A DNA stretch of 33,681 bases. Origin: Sphingomonadales bacterium EhC05 (lineage in GTDB: Bacteria > Pseudomonadota > Alphaproteobacteria > Sphingomonadales > Sphingomonadaceae). How positions within the stretch are numbered: the stretch's first letter is position 1; the number at the start of each line of letters is the position of its first letter. Shown piece after piece: positions 1 through 7,598 of this stretch. The DNA is taken from assembly GCA_001650955.1 (NCBI GenBank), contig LXYP01000031.1:1-33681 (forward strand). Direction: 5' to 3'. A program made the position numbers and the translations under genes. The notes beneath the pieces are model-generated. The model was not told where the DNA came from. It made no database searches and saw only the letters and a list, made by a program, of their open reading frames with translations.

Positions 1-10
1 CCCCCAACCC

Positions 11-64
11 TGTCATCACCCCCGCCCCTGTCATTCTCCTCCACCCTGTCATTCTCCTCCACCC
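11..64. repeat. Three-unit 18-bp tandem repeat
   Basis: Three consecutive 18-bp units (11-28, 29-46, 47-64) each begin TGTCAT. The second and third are identical and the first differs in its C-rich half. The following palindromic element (from 66) begins with the same TGTCAT, so the array looks like an expansion of the repeat's outer edge. No coding potential was seen. Confidence 0.75.
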
Positions 65-65
65 T

Positions 66-170
66 TGTCATTCCCGCGCAGGCGGGAAACTAGTCCCTGA
101 ACAGAGCCTCGTAGCGACGTTGTAGCGACGTTTTTCTTTGACTGAGTCACCGCCTGAGCGGGGATGACAG
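66..170. repeat. REP-like palindromic intergenic element, copy 1
   Basis: The element begins TGTCATTCCCGCGCAGGCGG and ends GCGGGGATGACAG, so its outer edges are inverted (TGTCATTCCC and GGGGATGACA). A closely similar element lies at 1428-1521. The internal sequence differs between copies and here includes a short duplication of GTAGCGACGTT around 111-132. Short palindromic elements of this kind are common between genes in sphingomonads. No transposase is present. Confidence 0.75.
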
Positions 171-189
171 CCTGTGATCAGATCGATCC

Positions 190-230
190 GGCCTTTGCTG
201 AACCTCTCACAGCAAAGGCCTTTTTATTTT
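190..230 (+). terminator. Rho-independent terminator
   Basis: An 11-bp perfect stem (190-200 with 210-220, GGCCTTTGCTG / CAGCAAAGGCC) with a 9-nt loop is followed directly by TTTTTATTTT. The T-tract lies only on the plus-strand side, so it would end a transcript coming from left of the window. Confidence 0.8.
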
Positions 231-770
231 CCGTGACCTTTCGCTCAAAGCCGCGGATATCCAGCCTCTGCGCGCCGCCGGTGATGCGGCGAGTGTGACC
301 TTCCAATCAGCCTCACAATCTCGCCGGCTTGACCATCAGGCGCGCCTGACGGTGGCTTTTCTATCTCCAAATTGTCAAAGAGCCGTTCCTCAACCTGGCG
401 GAGATATATGCGATCGGGAGGGCTGTAGGAAAGCGGTTTGCCGGTCATGCCGACCTTGTTTTGGGTACCGCGACCCGCTGGGAACGACGCGGGGAGTCCT
501 GAGCCGATGGCCACCGAAGGTAAACAAGTTCAGCATGACGAAAAATGTTGGAATTAGCGGACCGTCAGCGGAATTCACAACCATTCTGGATTGCCACGTC
601 GCTCCGCCCCTCGCAATGACGGTGGATGACTGGTAGTGGGATTGAGCTGTCAGAATTTGGGAATTGTTGCACCTGTCACCGGAATTGAGGACGTGACACC
701 CATCACGGAATTTTCAATTTCATCCCGCTATTCTCTAATCTCCATTGACCCATGAGATGAGGAGATTCCG
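231..770. other. Intergenic region, no convincing gene
   Basis: About 540 bp without a gene I can support. The open frames here are short, have no plausible ribosome site and match no family I know. It holds a terminal motif TTCAGCATGACGAAAA (529-544), which resembles the end of the element at 22693-22766, and the first copy of the repeat described at 576-680. The last 50 bp hold the ribosome site of the gene at 771. Confidence 0.6.
576..680. repeat. Dispersed intergenic repeat (GGATTGCCACGTCGCTCCGC type), copy 1
   Basis: It runs from CACAACC through CTGGATTGCCACGTCGCTCC and CTCGCAATGACGGT to TTGCACCTGTCACC. A second copy in the same orientation lies at 1320-1420 and shares most of its length, including the weaker right half (GGGATTGAG ... 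TTGCTGCACCCGTCACC). The two copies bracket the gene at 771-1226. Confidence 0.75.
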
Positions 771-1226
771 ATGACTGAACATATTAATGAAGGAATGATT
801 CCTGAATTGACCGCTTATTGCCAGCGCAGCGGCGAGACATATCGCTCTGCCGGTCGCCGCTATTATGCGCTTGCCTATCTGCTCACGGTCATCACCGTGC
901 TGGCGAGCATTTCGGCTGGCATGTTGGCGATCTGGACCGGCGAGAATGTTCCAACGCCCTGGATCGGGACAATCGCGCTCATCCCCGCCGCCAGCGCGTC
1001 GATCGCCAGCCAGTTGAAACTCGTCGAAAAAGCCAATTGGTTCTATAATTGCAGCACCGAATATAAGGCGCTATCGCGTGAGATGATGTTTCTCGCCGCA
1101 TCCACCCCCTCACCCCAGTTGGTTGAAGCCGCAATAGGCCGGCTCAATCAAACCGAAAGACAGGCCGATCGCGGCTGGTCGGAACGCCTTTCCTTCTTTT
1201 TCGACAAGCCGGCGCAAGCAAGCTGA
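771..1226 (+). CDS. SLATT/DUF4231-like two-TM membrane protein
   Basis: A 151-residue protein with two membrane helices (about 34-56 and 64-83) separated by a short loop. A C-terminal helical part (about 85-110, with the ANWFYN and EYKALSREMMF stretches) resembles the helix that follows the hairpin in SLATT/DUF4231 proteins. The ATG has a good ribosome site (AGGAG about 8 nt upstream). SLATT proteins are predicted pore-forming effectors, often paired with nucleotide-second-messenger enzymes or other sensors in bacterial conflict systems. Here no partner enzyme is adjacent, so any defence role is inference. The gene lies alone between paired dispersed repeats, which suggests a recently rearranged or acquired segment. 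Family assignment is by pattern only. The reading frame itself looks solid. Confidence 0.75.
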   Translation: MTEHINEGMIPELTAYCQRSGETYRSAGRRYYALAYLLTVITVLASISAGMLAIWTGENVPTPWIGTIALIPAASASIASQLKLVEKANWFYNCSTEYKALSREMMFLAASTPSPQLVEAAIGRLNQTERQADRGWSERLSFFFDKPAQAS

Positions 1227-1319
1227 ATGAAAGCGGCGCGCTTTGCGCAATAGCTGTCATGCCGAACCCGTCATCGCGACCCCGGACTCGATCCGGGGGT
1301 GATAATCCAGAGCGCCGTC

Positions 1320-1420
1320 CACAACCGCGCTGGATTGCCACGTCGCTCCGCTCCTCGCAATGACGGTGAGTGATGGCGGGATTGAGACGATACTATTTGG
1401 GGGTTGCTGCACCCGTCACC
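1320..1420. repeat. Dispersed intergenic repeat (GGATTGCCACGTCGCTCCGC type), copy 2
   Basis: Direct-orientation copy of 576-680. It is immediately followed by copy 2 of the palindromic element (1428-1521), so the two repeat families abut here, whereas on the left they are separated by about 400 bp. Between the SLATT-like gene's stop and this copy, a short palindrome (CCCCGGACTCGATCCGGGGG, about 1280-1299) adds a third hairpin. The gap 1227-1561 holds nothing else I can support. Confidence 0.75.
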
Positions 1421-1427
1421 GTCATTC

Positions 1428-1521
1428 TTGTCATTCCCGCGCAGGCGGGAAACCAGTGTGTGAGTAAAGCCGCTGCGCGACATTTTTTGGGACGGGATCC
1501 CCGCCTACGCGGGGATGACAA
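1428..1521. repeat. REP-like palindromic intergenic element, copy 2
   Basis: Same outer sequences as 66-170: TTGTCATTCCCGCGCAGGCGG at the left and CCCCGCCTACGCGGGGATGACA at the right. The right arm is itself a hairpin (CCCCGC / GCGGGG). It lies downstream of both the plus-strand SLATT-like gene and the minus-strand DUF2442 gene, so it could act as a bidirectional 3'-end structure. No T-tract follows. Confidence 0.75.
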
Positions 1522-1561
1522 GATGGGAGGTTTGGAGAATTAATGCACCGTCACCGTGATT

Positions 1562-1822
1562 CTATTTTGCCGCTACATCCGTCGAACGGGTCATGTCGCC
1601 GCGACCGGCCAGAAGCCCGGCAACGGATATATCCTCGTCGATCTCTTCCCAGTGCAGGCCCGAGCGGCTGAGTTCGACCTGCTCACGCTGCTGGGGCGTG
1701 GCATGCAGCAGGCGCGGAAACCAGGCCAGCGGGATGCCGAGCGTACGACCGTCTTCCAGATCGACCCAGAAACTATTCTCGTCAAACCGGACCGCTAGCG
1801 GTTCAGGGGGAAAAGAAGTCAT
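1562..1822 (-). CDS. DUF2442 family protein
   Basis: Small acidic protein of about 86 residues with the DUF2442 pattern: a strand with a DGRTLGIPLAW core, then WFPRLLHATPQQR, then LHWEEIDEDISVAGLLAGR near the C-terminus. I start at the ATG at 1822. The frame extends 15 bp further to a TTG at 1837 with no better ribosome site. The start lies inside the end of the upstream DUF4160 gene (about 20 bp overlap), so the two are almost certainly one transcript with coupled translation. DUF2442 and DUF4160 genes are often neighbours, and a toxin-antitoxin-like role has been suggested for such pairs. That function is not shown by this sequence. Confidence 0.85.
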   Translation of the reverse strand: MTSFPPEPLAVRFDENSFWVDLEDGRTLGIPLAWFPRLLHATPQQREQVELSRSGLHWEEIDEDISVAGLLAGRGDMTRSTDVAAK

Positions 1823-2048
1823 GCCATTGTCTTTCAATTTCGTCGCCTCTCCCCTCTATAACCGCAATCAGCCGCGAAAGCACGTTTGAAGAGAAGCCCC
1901 GGTTATAGGCGACGCTGATTTCGGGTCGAATCCAGAATTTGGCGGTGTCGCGCGCCTTGCGAACATGGACATGCACCGGTTCCCGGGGATTCCCTTCATT
2001 GGAATAGAAGTAAAAGCGATAGCCCTGCCACTCAAAAATCTTCGGCAT
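1803..2048 (-). CDS. DUF4160 family protein
   Basis: An 81-residue protein with the DUF4160 signature: an N-terminal MPKIFEWQGYRFYFYSNEG segment, then a PVHVHVRK strand and AKFWI. The His-Val-His motif is the most characteristic part of the family. ATG at 2048 follows a GGGGA ribosome site. It is the first gene of a two-gene unit with DUF2442. No biochemical activity is established for the family that I can cite. The preceding 179 bp (2049-2227) contain no gene. Confidence 0.85.
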   Translation of the reverse strand: MPKIFEWQGYRFYFYSNEGNPREPVHVHVRKARDTAKFWIRPEISVAYNRGFSSNVLSRLIAVIEGRGDEIERQWHDFFSP

Positions 2049-2227
2049 GCATGGTCCCCGGCAATCCGTTCGCCACCGAGGTTAGGACAAAGGCCGGGTC
2101 AGGTCAGCGGCGCTTTGGTTCGTTGACCGGAACTATCAATTGGCCTGCGGTTGAGAGGATGTGAGTAATAGGAGAGGGATTAGCATTAGGGGTGTTGATT
2201 GATGTGTTTGATGAACTGTTCCCTCAT

Positions 2228-3202
2228 TCAAAATGGCACACCCAAATATGACGCCTTTTGCATCAGTTCCTCGTCCAGTTCATCGGATATCTCATCAGCA
2301 AACTTATCGTGCAACTTGGTCATAAAAGATTTGACGTCTTCGTCATTATAAATCCAGTTGATTTGTGAATTGTCAAGAAATCCATTAAATATAGTTATAG
2401 CATCCTCGAAATTTATATCATCGAAAACCTCTTCCAGAATTTCGATTTGAGAATGTGTTCGTGCAAAGTTGCTAGATTTCACCAACTTGTTAATTGCTGC
2501 AGATTTGACGACATCCGACGGCAATGAGATTGCCGGAAAGTGTTCCTTAGCAAAAGACCCCAAACTGGAGTAAGTTTTTAGATCACCGCTTTTCTTTTCA
2601 CTCCATTCCTTCTGAATGAAGCTACTCGGTTGAGTTTTGCTTAATTTGGACAAAAAGTCAGAATCAACAGTGACGATATGCAAGTCTGTTTCATCTTCAA
2701 TATTCTTAATCAAAGCTTCCCAATTTAGTTGGTCACCCAAGGAGTCATTCTTCCCCGGGGGATTGCCAACCAACCTACGAATTTGAGCCAGCCCGATGAT
2801 TTCGTCATCAAAATCAATTTGATTTGCCACACTTATCAGTTGTTCAATAAGCTCGTCAGCACGAAGAGAGGATTCTGATATCTCTGCTTGAATTTTCTCA
2901 CTCAGTTTTGACTTGGCATCTGCTGCTTCTTTACTTCGTTTCACAAGTTCACTTGCTTCGTCAAAATGCATTGCAAATCTTGGAATTTCAGGCGCGCTGA
3001 CTGATTTTTGGAACCTTGAAAGCGCCTCAACTATTTTGGATTCTCTGTTTCGCTCGATTTCGTCAATCACCTGACCTGTAATATGCAGAGTTATGTGATT
3101 TTCATTTACAAGGGCCTGCAGTTTTTCGAGCTCCGCCAATGTGTCATCCGAATAGGCATAAAATTTAAGATATATGTTAGAGTCGATAAATAGGTGAAGC
3201 AT
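2228..3202 (-). CDS. PIN-like domain protein (DUF4935/PIN_8 type)
   Basis: A 324-residue predicted ribonuclease-fold protein. The N-terminal half carries PIN-type acidic positions: D7 in HLFIDSNIYLKFY, D47/E48 in VIDEIERN, D153 and D157 in PPGKNDSLGDQLNWE, and D180/D182 in IVTVDSDF. The NPPGKNDSLGDQLNWE block is typical of DUF4935-like PIN proteins. The C-terminal third is a helical extension without a recognisable fold. PIN domains usually cleave RNA, and many act as toxins or in defence. The gene is clearly AT-rich: 39 G/C in the 120 nt at 2281-2400 (about 33%), against about 55% in a 60-nt sample of nrdB. That suggests transfer. It lies 3 bp downstream of a small winged-helix gene and is probably co-transcribed with it. 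Confidence 0.85.
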   Translation of the reverse strand: MLHLFIDSNIYLKFYAYSDDTLAELEKLQALVNENHITLHITGQVIDEIERNRESKIVEALSRFQKSVSAPEIPRFAMHFDEASELVKRSKEAADAKSKLSEKIQAEISESSLRADELIEQLISVANQIDFDDEIIGLAQIRRLVGNPPGKNDSLGDQLNWEALIKNIEDETDLHIVTVDSDFLSKLSKTQPSSFIQKEWSEKKSGDLKTYSSLGSFAKEHFPAISLPSDVVKSAAINKLVKSSNFARTHSQIEILEEVFDDINFEDAITIFNGFLDNSQINWIYNDEDVKSFMTKLHDKFADEISDELDEELMQKASYLGVPF

Positions 3203-3205
3203 GGA

Positions 3206-3436
3206 TTAGGCGTGCCACATTCCGCGCGGAGGCCCCTTACGAAGACGTTTCTCACGAACCAAGACGTTACTTGCCCACCTTAATTCATATTGCCATTTGT
3301 AAAAAAACTCTCCCGACTTCCGAAGCTCCTTTTCACGCTTTTCCCAAATATATTTCCCCACCTCTGCAATAGTTGCCGAGCCACCAGAATCTCTAATTGC
3401 CTGAATAATCAGCTCTTTGAGGTCATTCCGGTTCAT
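3206..3436 (-). CDS. Small winged-helix-like DNA-binding protein, partner of the PIN gene
   Basis: A 76-residue basic protein with a winged-helix-like pattern: helices in residues 1-16, a TIAEVGKYIWEK recognition-type helix pair, and a terminal wing (LVREKRLRKGPPRGMWHA). The ATG at 3436 lies only 2 bp after the nrdB stop, and its ribosome site (GCGGAG) is inside the last nrdB codons, so it can be translated from the nrdB transcript. The PIN gene follows after 3 bp. By position and size it could be an autoregulator or antitoxin-like partner of the PIN protein. That is inference, and the family is not certain. Confidence 0.8.
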   Translation of the reverse strand: MNRNDLKELIIQAIRDSGGSATIAEVGKYIWEKREKELRKSGEFFYKWQYELRWASNVLVREKRLRKGPPRGMWHA

Positions 3437-3438
3437 AT

Positions 3439-4488
3439 CTACTCCGCAGCAACCCCTGCCTCTTCAAACATATCCGGCCCGTCATCCACCGCCTCGTCTT
3501 CATTGGCAACCTTGCCTTTGCGCTGGTCAAAGCTGCTCCAGACGTCATTCCATTCGCCTTTGGTCGCGCCTTTTGAATATTCGGTGGCGCGGGTTTCGAA
3601 GAAATTGGCGTGTTCGACGCCGTTGAGCAGGGGCGCGAGCCAGGGTAGCGGGTGGTCTTCGATCATGTAGATCGGCTGGAAACCGAGCTGGTTGAGACGC
3701 CAGTCGGCGATATAGCGGATATATTTCTTGATCTCTTTGGCGGTCATGCCGGTGACCGGACCGTCGCTGAACGCGAGATCGATGAAGGCATCTTCGAGGC
3801 GCACGGTCTTCTGGCAGCAGTCGATGATTTCCTCTTTGACATTCTTGGTCAGGCAGTCGCGTTCGCGGACGAACTCGTGGAACATTTTGACAATGCCCTC
3901 GCAGTGGAGGCTTTCATCGCGGACCGACCAGGAGACAATCTGTCCCATGCCCTTCATCTTGTTGAAGCGCGGGAAGTTCATCAGCATCGCGAAGCTGGCG
4001 AAAAGTTGCAATCCTTCGGTAAAGCCGCCGAACATCGCCAGCGTCTTGGCAATATCCTCGTCGGTGTCGACGCCGAACGTGCCCATATAATCATGCTTGT
4101 CCTTCATCGCTTCATATTCGAGGAACATCGAATATTCGCTTTCGGGCATGCCGATCGTGTCGAGCAGATGCGAATAAGCGGCGATATGGACGGTTTCCAT
4201 ATTGGAGAAAGCGGTGAGCATCATCTTGACTTCGGTCGGTTTGAACACCCGGCCATATTTGTCATGATAGCAATCCTGGACCTCGACATCGGCCTGGGTG
4301 AAGAAGCGGAAAATCTGGGTCAGCAGGTTGCGCTCGTGATCGGTCAGCTTCTGCGCCCAGTCGCGGCAATCCTCGCCGAGCGGAACTTCTTCCGGCATCC
4401 AGTGGATCTGTTGCTGGCGTTTCCAGAAATCATAGGCCCAGGGATATTCAAAAGGCTTATAGGTTTTGCGTGCTTCCAGAAGTGACAT
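3439..4488 (-). CDS. nrdB: Class Ia ribonucleotide reductase beta subunit
   Basis: A 349-residue radical-generating R2 subunit of ribonucleoside-diphosphate reductase, which makes dNDPs together with NrdA. The full dimetal site and radical tyrosine can be placed by spacing against E. coli NrdB: D67, E98, H101, E158, E192 and H195, with Y105 in METVHIAAYSH as the radical tyrosine. The intervals (31 residues D to E, 34 and 37 residues from E158 to E192 and H195) match the E. coli spacing. The acidic C-terminal tail (VDDGPDMFEEAG) fits the NrdA-docking peptide. It is separated from nrdA by a membrane-protein gene and a strong terminator, so it probably has its own promoter within 4489-4700, although no clear NrdR box was seen there. 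Confidence 0.97.
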   Translation of the reverse strand: MSLLEARKTYKPFEYPWAYDFWKRQQQIHWMPEEVPLGEDCRDWAQKLTDHERNLLTQIFRFFTQADVEVQDCYHDKYGRVFKPTEVKMMLTAFSNMETVHIAAYSHLLDTIGMPESEYSMFLEYEAMKDKHDYMGTFGVDTDEDIAKTLAMFGGFTEGLQLFASFAMLMNFPRFNKMKGMGQIVSWSVRDESLHCEGIVKMFHEFVRERDCLTKNVKEEIIDCCQKTVRLEDAFIDLAFSDGPVTGMTAKEIKKYIRYIADWRLNQLGFQPIYMIEDHPLPWLAPLLNGVEHANFFETRATEYSKGATKGEWNDVWSSFDQRKGKVANEDEAVDDGPDMFEEAGVAAE

Positions 4489-4705
4489 GTTAACTCGTTC
4501 TCCGCTTTACTCATTCATCCGCTCCCCCGGAGGGAGAGGATAGTTAGACTTGGCAGCTCGTCTGCCTAGTCGTTCTTGGCGAGGGGGCTGCGACCAGACG
4601 CCACCCCTCACTGATTCCGACTAGCCGCCTCCGCTATCGTTGCGGCGCCAAGTCTTCGTTGTCCTCTCCCGCCAGGGGTGAGGAAAATGCGCCTTTACCG
4701 TCTTG

Positions 4706-4745
4706 AAAAAACGGCCCCCTCCCCAAAGGAGCGAAGGGAGGGGGC
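4706..4745 (-). terminator. Rho-independent terminator between the nrdA unit and nrdB
   Basis: A perfect 10-bp stem (4714-4723 with 4736-4745, GCCCCCTCCC / GGGAGGGGGC) with a 12-nt loop is followed on the minus strand by CG and six T (complement of A at 4706-4711). It lies 20 bp beyond the stop of the small membrane-protein gene, so it should end the nrdA transcript before nrdB. The rest of 4489-4765 has a weaker CTCCC/GGGAG hairpin (4522-4536) and no gene. Confidence 0.8.
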
Positions 4746-4765
4746 AGTGGGCAAATTCTAATTCA

Positions 4766-5113
4766 TCAGTTGGACATACTCCATGGCGCTTGCACCAAGC
4801 CAGCTTTTGCAAATGACCATGCGAGCAACAACGCTGTGCCGTAAAACGCTACAAAAACGCCGCCAAGAGCAAAAAACCATCGAGCGAAGGTGAAAAACCA
4901 ACCAAACCAGTTATCAATGAAGTTCATCATAGATTCTGGTTGAACCGCCTGATGAAAACCATAGACGAAATCCACCATCCATTTCCCTACCAGCGGAAAG
5001 AAAATCAATCCGCCAAACAGGAAAAACAATCCCGCTGCCAACTGTCCGCCACTACTCGATTCTATAAACAGCCGATCATATAAGAATGATCCAATCACTG
5101 ACACGCCAGACAT
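4766..5113 (-). CDS. Small two-TM membrane protein encoded between nrdA and nrdB
   Basis: A 115-residue hydrophobic protein of no family I recognise. It has two long aromatic-rich membrane segments (about residues 23-52 and 73-103) separated by a segment with a conserved-looking NFIDNWFGWF. The chosen ATG lies inside nrdA and overlaps its last 19 bp in another frame, so expression is likely coupled to nrdA. No clear Shine-Dalgarno is visible, and a GTG a few codons later is an alternative. A terminator follows 20 bp after the stop. Its strongly membrane-like composition supports a real gene, but its role next to ribonucleotide reductase is unknown. Confidence 0.65.
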   Translation of the reverse strand: MSGVSVIGSFLYDRLFIESSSGGQLAAGLFFLFGGLIFFPLVGKWMVDFVYGFHQAVQPESMMNFIDNWFGWFFTFARWFFALGGVFVAFYGTALLLAWSFAKAGLVQAPWSMSN

Positions 5114-7152
5114 TCGTCATAATCCGTGGTGCCTGCGGTGGTCATCAGCTCGACCGTTTTCGGGTCGAGCGTATTGTCCGCCTCGACGCCGCCGCCGGTG
5201 ACTTCGCTCGCCGCCGTGTCGCCGACAAAGCCGGCGCGCTGGATCGATTTCGAGCGCAGATAATAGAGCGACTTGATGCCCAGCTCCCACGCGCGGAAGT
5301 GGAGCATCAGCAGGTCCCATTTGTCGACATCGGCCGGGATGAACAGGTTCAGTGACTGGGCCTGATCAATATAGGGCGTGCGATCGGCTGCGAGTTCGAG
5401 CAGCCAGCGTTGGTCGATTTCGAAGCTGGTCTTGAACGTGTCTTTCTCGTCCGCGCTGAGGAAATCGAGATGCTGGACGCTGCCGCCCTTTTCGAGGATC
5501 GAATTCCAGATATTGTTCGAATCTTTCGATTTCTCGGCGAGCAATTTCTCGAGATGCGGGTTCTTGACCACAAAGCTGCCCGAGAGGGTCTTGTGGGTGT
5601 AGATATTCGCCGGGATCGGCTCGATACAGGCCGAGGCGCCGCCGCAGATGATCGAGATGGACGCGGTCGGGGCGATTGCCATTTTGCAGCTGAACCGCTC
5701 CATCACGCCTTCGTCGGCCGCATCGGGACAAGGTCCGCGTTCCTTGGCGAGCATCATGCTAGCCTCAGAGGCCTTGCCCGAAATATGCTTGAAGATCTTC
5801 ATATTCCACGATTTTGCCAATGCGCTTTCGAAACCGAGGCCCCGCGCCTGCAAGAAGCTGTGATAGCCCATGACGCCGAGGCCAACGCTGCGTTCGCGGC
5901 TCGCACTATATTTGGCACGTGCCATTTCGTCCGGCGCGCGGTCGATATAATCCTGCAGGACATTGTCGAGGAAGCGCATGATATCCTCGATCACATCCTT
6001 GTCACCCGACCATTGGTCCCAGGTTTCCAGATTGAGCGAAGACAGGCAGCAGACCGCCGTCCGATCCTCGCCGAGATGATCACGGCCGGTCGGCAATGTG
6101 ATCTCCGAGCAGAGGTTGGACGTGGACACTTTCAATCCGAGATCGCGGTGATGCTTTGGCATCATCCGGTTCACCGTGTCGTTGAAGATGATATAGGGCT
6201 CGCCGGTCGCCAGGCGCGTCTCGACCAGCTTCTGGAACAGCGAACGGGCATCGACCGTGCTGCGCACTTCGCCGGTTTTCGGCGACACGAGATTAAATTC
6301 GGAGCCGTCGCGCACCGCTTCCATAAATTCGTCGGTCAGCAGGACGCCGTGATGAAGGTTCAGAGCTTTCCGGTTAAAGTCGCCGGAAGGCTTTCTGATT
6401 TCAAGAAATTCTTCGATTTCCGGATGGCTGACGTCGAGATAGCAGGCCGCCGACCCGCGGCGCAACGAGCCTTGCGAAATCGCCAGGGTCAGACTGTCCA
6501 TCACCCGGACGAAGGGAATGATGCCCGATGTTTTGCCATTGAGGCCAACCGGCTCGCCAATGCCGCGAACGCTGCCCCAATAGGTGCCAATGCCGCCGCC
6601 GCGCGAGGCGAGCCAGACATTTTCATTCCAAGTGTTGACGATGCCGCCGAGACTGTCGTCGACGCTGTTCAAATAGCAGGAGATCGGCAGGCCGCGACCG
6701 GTGCCGCCATTGGACAGCACGGGTGTGGCCGGCATGAACCAGAGTTTCGAGATATAATCATAGAGCCGCTGGGCGTGCGCCTGATCATCGGCATAAGCAT
6801 CGGCCACGCGAGCGAAGAGATCCTGATAGGTTTCTCCGGGCAGCAGATAGCGGTCCTTCAGCGTTTCCTTGCCAAAATCGGTGAGCAGATCATCGCGGGA
6901 TTCGTCAAGTGCGATGGTAAAGCGGCGCTTTTCCACACTATGGCTGTCGCGCTCGTCCTTCTTTTCCTTGTCATCATTGGCTTTTTCAGCCGCAGCTTCG
7001 GCCGCAGCCTTTTTGCTGACTTCAGGTTCTTTGGTCGGCGCTTGGTCAGCTGCCTTGCTCTTTGGCGTATCCAATACTTCCGCGCCCATGTTCAACTCAC
7101 CTATTTCTGCGCCGGAATCCGATTCACTGTCCCGGTTATCTCTAAAATCCAT
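5095..7152 (-). CDS. nrdA: Class Ia ribonucleotide reductase alpha (catalytic) subunit
   Basis: About 685 residues. It reduces ribonucleoside diphosphates using the NrdB radical. Catalytic positions are present: C159 (PISCYLNS), N346/C348/E350 in STSNLCSEI, C368/C369 (TAVCCLSSLNLE), the radical-transfer tyrosine pair Y630/Y631 (LYYLRS), and the C-terminal shuttle pair C681/C684 in ECLACQ. I start at ATG 7152, with AGGGGG six nt upstream; a TTG one codon earlier lacks that spacing. Unlike E. coli NrdA there is no N-terminal ATP-cone. Instead the first 77 or so residues are a disordered Ala/Lys/Glu-rich tail, so activity inhibition by dATP through a cone is not expected here. The start of the next gene overlaps its end. 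Confidence 0.97.
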   Translation of the reverse strand: MDFRDNRDSESDSGAEIGELNMGAEVLDTPKSKAADQAPTKEPEVSKKAAAEAAAEKANDDKEKKDERDSHSVEKRRFTIALDESRDDLLTDFGKETLKDRYLLPGETYQDLFARVADAYADDQAHAQRLYDYISKLWFMPATPVLSNGGTGRGLPISCYLNSVDDSLGGIVNTWNENVWLASRGGGIGTYWGSVRGIGEPVGLNGKTSGIIPFVRVMDSLTLAISQGSLRRGSAACYLDVSHPEIEEFLEIRKPSGDFNRKALNLHHGVLLTDEFMEAVRDGSEFNLVSPKTGEVRSTVDARSLFQKLVETRLATGEPYIIFNDTVNRMMPKHHRDLGLKVSTSNLCSEITLPTGRDHLGEDRTAVCCLSSLNLETWDQWSGDKDVIEDIMRFLDNVLQDYIDRAPDEMARAKYSASRERSVGLGVMGYHSFLQARGLGFESALAKSWNMKIFKHISGKASEASMMLAKERGPCPDAADEGVMERFSCKMAIAPTASISIICGGASACIEPIPANIYTHKTLSGSFVVKNPHLEKLLAEKSKDSNNIWNSILEKGGSVQHLDFLSADEKDTFKTSFEIDQRWLLELAADRTPYIDQAQSLNLFIPADVDKWDLLMLHFRAWELGIKSLYYLRSKSIQRAGFVGDTAASEVTGGGVEADNTLDPKTVELMTTAGTTDYDECLACQ

Positions 7153-7383
7153 CAAAGCCCCCTAAAATCACGCAACAAAACCACATACATATCGATCTCG
7201 ACGACCGATATTTGCCGGGCTTTGCGCTGGGCTTTGTTCCTGTCTTGTTCGACTCGAGCCGAAGCTCCGATCTTAACAGTTTTCTAACCCGGCAGGGCAG
7301 ATATTTTGCCCACAAAACCCGAAAAATCTCTTGTGATTTGGCACAAGGGGAGCCGCCCGCCGATTCGACGGAATTTGCCTGTA

Positions 7384-7431
7384 ACACTATAAGTTGGTGT
7401 GCACCCAATGCCTAACCACAACCTATAGTGG
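7384..7431 (-). promoter_or_regulatory. Candidate NrdR box pair upstream of nrdA
   Basis: Two imperfect palindromes related to the NrdR box consensus ACACWATATATWGTGT. The left one is ACACTATAAGTTGGTGT at 7384-7400 (both ends match, one extra central base). The right one is CCACAACCTATAGTGG at 7416-7431 (12 of 16). Their starts are 32 bp apart, three helical turns, which is the arrangement known for NrdR box pairs. They lie 230-280 bp upstream of nrdA, so a long leader would be implied. A separate, better palindrome lies at 7640. Confidence 0.5.
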
Positions 7432-7598
7432 CTGAAACGAGATTTTATGCAAGAGGGTAAATGACAAATTAATGACTCCATTCATCGTATAAATGAATCG
7501 CTTCGTCGAACGGAAAATTGTGCTGCAGCGCAGCGACGCGTGGACCTGCTAAGGGGAGCACGAAGCGCAAGAGTCTTGGGCCAAATTATTGCAAATTT

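Noticed and set aside
245-514. Minus-strand 89-codon open frame in the left intergenic region
   Set aside because: No ribosome site, no recognisable domain, low-complexity His/Arg-rich end, and it lies among repeats; most likely chance or a decayed remnant.
4522-4536. CTCCC/GGGAG hairpin upstream of nrdB as a terminator
   Set aside because: Short stem with no T-tract on either strand; the hairpin at 4714-4745 is the convincing terminator.
5410-7287. Long plus-strand open frame of about 625 codons antisense to nrdA
   Set aside because: It is a codon-bias shadow of nrdA, whose catalytic residues are all intact on the other strand.
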